Shown: positions 20,298 through 22,938 of the stretch, piece by piece | How positions within the stretch are numbered: the stretch's first letter is position 1 | Layout: each line of letters starts with the position of its first letter | Assembly (NCBI GenBank): GCA_000512085.1 | Contig: ASPP01011507.1 | Span: 1-22,938 of the forward strand | Direction of reading: 5' to 3' | Origin: Reticulomyxa filosa | Taxonomy: Eukaryota; Foraminifera; Reticulomyxidae | DNA: 22,938 bases | Program-made: the position numbers and the translations under genes | Notes under the pieces: generated by a model | What the model was told of the DNA's origin: nothing | The model's database searches: none | Seen by the model: the letters and a program-made list of their open reading frames with translations, nothing else

Positions 20298-22204
20298 ATG
20301 TCGGACATACCGCCAAAAGTAAGTTTCAAAGAATTATTACAAAATTATAAGCGTACATCAGGAGCAGGAGTAACCCAAGCCTGTGTTCCTGCGTTTGTAC
20401 TTTCCATCTCTTGTGAAGCAGTTTATAGTAACTTATTTTTGAAAGAAAAGGGAGTGTATCGCGTGAACGATACCATCAACTCTCTCTCCTGTGGAACCGT
20501 ACAACAACTATTTGCATTATGGGTTTACCCATTGACAGACATTCCTTACCAATATTTGTTCGCGAATTATCGTCTCTTTGATTTTAAGGATAACTGGCGA
20601 ACCTTTCTCCTTTTTTTTATTTTGTCGGATTTTGCCTATTATTGGAGTATACATCTTTGAAAAAAAATTTGAAACCCACACATACATATAAATATATATA
20701 CGTATATGTGTCAAAAAGCCACAAAAAAAAAAACCCCAAAGCAAACACAAACAAAATGAAACTAGCACATCGCTGGAGCCATGAATATAACTTTGCTTGG
20801 GCAGCGCATTCGGTGCACCACAATAGCGAGAATTTTAACTTGAGCACGGCTTTGAGGCAATCTGCATTTCAACGTTACACCATCAACAATGTGTTTATTT
20901 ATTGCTTTTTTTTTTTTTTCTTTCCCAAGGGGGAGTATAAAAATAAAACAAAACAAAAAACTAGTACGTATAAATGTGCATGTGAAAATTGTGAACTGAA
21001 CAGTATTGTGTGTAATATTTTGGAACGCGCTACCAAATGCAGTAATAGGGATACCACCAAGGCTGTGGAACATGCATAACCAATTGAATACAGTGCTACA
21101 GTTTTGGATTCACACGCAGTACGTACGCGAACTGGGCCCACTTGAATACATTATCAACACGCCCAGACAACACAAGAACCATCACAGCAGAGCGCCGGCT
21201 GTGTGCAACACAAACTATGCCGGCGTGCTGTCGATATGGGATCAACTTTTTGGCACGTTTGATTTGCAAAGTGTGCCGAACATGTTTGGGACTATTGGTT
21301 AAAACATTTTTATTTTTTATTTTTTTTTTTACTTTGCAAAGACTGAGAGATCACTATTGAAAAGATATATACATATATATAAATATTTTTTTTAATTTTG
21401 TTTTGAATTTAGACAAACCAGACACGTTTGATCCAATCACTCTTCAATTTCGAAATTTTGGGAAGTTGTTTTCCAGAATGTGGCAAAAAAAAGGGATTTG
21501 GGCCAAACTGCAAGTGCTCGGACGCTATGGACGTTTTGAGATTGACACGTGCATGGACGATCATGTCCACGAGCCGTTACGCTAGACCCCATTTTATCCG
21601 GTCGTTGCCGACTTTATAGTGCGATCAGTTTTGTATTTCTTTTGTTGGATTATTTGTGCTTGAGCAAATCGTTCCGTCTCATGCCTATACTGCCCACTCG
21701 GTTAATGTACTCGTTGTATCTGTTGGGCTCTTTGAGCAGCTTGGGCCAGTACTTGAACAAACAACACTGGAGCAGATTTAGTGAAATGTTGCGATATGCA
21801 CTTTCACTCTTTGTTTTATGTTTTGCTAATACCAAGCACAAGTCCATGTGGCAAGGGACTGCAGCCCATTGGATTGTTCACAAGTGCCAGCAATCCAAGC
21901 ACTCCATCTTATGGAAGATGGCCAAGTTTGTGTTCATTGCCTGGAGTGTGACCGCTCTTCTTCATTTGTATACTCAAAAAAAAGATGGTGAACATGTCCA
22001 TTGTACAAATACGACAAAGACAACAAGCTGAATGCTTGTTTTTCTTTGCTTGATTTTAATTAGGTGGGAGTGACACTGCTTTACTTTTTGCGTTTATATG
22101 GAATCGTTTTGTGCACTTTATTTGTACTTCCAGTAACAATTCAAAATTGTAAAAATGGACAAAAAAAAGAGCCCGAAAACATCGTCAAACATCAAAAAAA
22201 ATAA
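20298..22204 (+). CDS. AGMO: Alkylglycerol monooxygenase (TMEM195-like)
   Basis: Six exons (20298-20646, 20766-20873, 21004-21297, 21413-21575, 21620-21995, 22064-22204) close at 476 residues; human AGMO has 445. This ER membrane di-iron enzyme of the fatty acid hydroxylase superfamily uses tetrahydrobiopterin to hydroxylate, and so cleave, the ether bond of alkylglycerols. The histidine clusters are complete: HRWSH (118-122), HSVHH (131-135), WIHT (H189) and HKNHH (209-213). Segments match remembered AGMO closely: [45 protein letters not shown] and [10 protein letters not shown]. The C-terminal third is hydrophobic with several membrane spans, including the last exon ([20 protein letters not shown]). 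The intron 21576-21619 is only 44 nt. A 71-nt alternative with donor 21549 is in the same phase, and a frameshift is the other possibility. Upstream in-frame GTG is not needed; ATG 20298 is used. Confidence 0.92.
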
Positions 22205-22485
22205 TTTGTAGAACAGACTTGAACTTGATTTGTTTGTTTAGAAGTAATTGAAAGGAGATTTTTTTTCTCTTTCAAACCCAAATTAATAATAAAAAAATCC
22301 CAATCACAATTCGTCATGAGCAGAAGAGGCTTCTTCATTTAGAAGTTGTACTGCTGTCATACTGTACAAGGCATAAGCTTTTTTTTGATAAACAGAACCA
22401 CTACTGGTGTAACGATCGTGATTGATAACTCACTGAACTTGTTGGCTCGATTCAATTGGATATTAACAGCAATGACAACTTCATT

Positions 22486-22938
22486 CTATTTCAAAAAATA
22501 GCCCAGCAATATAGTGTCTCTTTCCATTTCCTCAGTTTTTTGTTGGGGTTTCAAGATTTGATCTTTTTCAAAATCATCTAATATATCAGAATGTTGCTGT
22601 CTAATCTTGGTCAACTTGTAATGTGCCTCTATATTTTTGTCTTCATGCTCAATTTGTTTGAAGGCATTACTTGTCAATTTGACTTTAACGACTCCCTCTA
22701 TTTTTCGAATTTTTCCATTTTAATACCGTGACTTCCAAGTCTTTATCTTGCAACAACTTGCTTGGCAAATGTGCATCTACATGCAATTCCACCGCACGCA
22801 AATCTTTCACAGAAATAGACTGTAATTGCTCTTTGGGCAGTAGTTGATATTTTTGAAACGTATTTTTCACTGACACCTGAAATTGTTGCTCTGCAATATC
22901 GTTTCCCAAACCCTCCGTGAACAAATGCAACGATGCAT
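22486..22938 (-). CDS. Unrecognised protein, C-terminal part only
   Basis: The gene enters from the right edge, so its start is not visible. The visible exon runs 22938-22733. A 37-nt intron with GTCACG donor and AG acceptor leads in phase to 22695-22486, ending at TAG. About 137 residues are seen. They are soluble and mixed alpha/beta, with a Gln-rich helix (AEQQFQVSVKNTFQKYQLLP), a beta-like segment (LRAVELHVDAHLPSKLL), another after the junction (GVVKVKLTSNAFKQIE), and a charged helical tail. No family was recognised. The shift of frame between the two pieces could instead be a sequencing error. It is convergent with alkylglycerol monooxygenase, 281 nt between stops. Confidence 0.55.

Noticed and set aside
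1-22938. Bacterial operons, CRISPR arrays, rRNA and tRNA genes
   Set aside because: The spliced genes and families are eukaryotic; no regularly spaced repeats and no tRNA or rRNA signature were seen by eye.

Overview
The window looks like nuclear DNA of an AT-rich, intron-dense protist. TAA, TAG and TGA all serve as stops, so the code is standard. Genes carry many short introns (about 37-270 nt) with GT donors, usually GTT, and AG acceptors that often follow runs of A rather than a pyrimidine tract. Introns hold long A/T homopolymers and TATATG-type microsatellites. From memory this style resembles the foraminiferan Reticulomyxa filosa (Rhizaria); that is inference, not a database result.

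Layout. 1-1028 (-): 5' part of an unrecognised gene that leaves the window on the left. 1374-2215: decayed Tc1/mariner-type transposon with inverted ends and TA target sites. 2348-2809 (+): intronless MAPEG-family membrane protein. 3649-8806 (+): 16-exon gene for a protein of about 1,100 residues that I do not recognise, with a CCCH-like zinc cluster. 9072-13681 (+): about 15 exons encoding a transportin-3/Mtr10-type importin, traced exon by exon against the family. 13682-15388: AT-rich sequence with no gene I can support. 15389-15544 (+): doubtful small ORF. 15627-18514 (-): 6-exon gene whose model closes in frame and joins a PUB-like domain to an ADP-ribosyltransferase-like domain. 18679-19895 (-): 4-exon gene for a membrane, coiled-coil, EF-hand-like protein. 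20298-22204 (+): 6-exon alkylglycerol monooxygenase. 22486-22938 (-): 3' part of an unrecognised gene that enters from the right.

The genes do not form one pathway. Two are lipid-related membrane enzymes (MAPEG, alkylglycerol monooxygenase), one is a nuclear import receptor, and the rest are lineage-specific or unknown. The most novel object is the PUB-ART protein: a predicted p97/VCP-adaptor module on the same chain as an ART fold, with a possible splice switch between the two halves. Exon coordinates were derived by hand from reading frame, splice dinucleotides and remembered family sequences. Residue numbers refer to those models.
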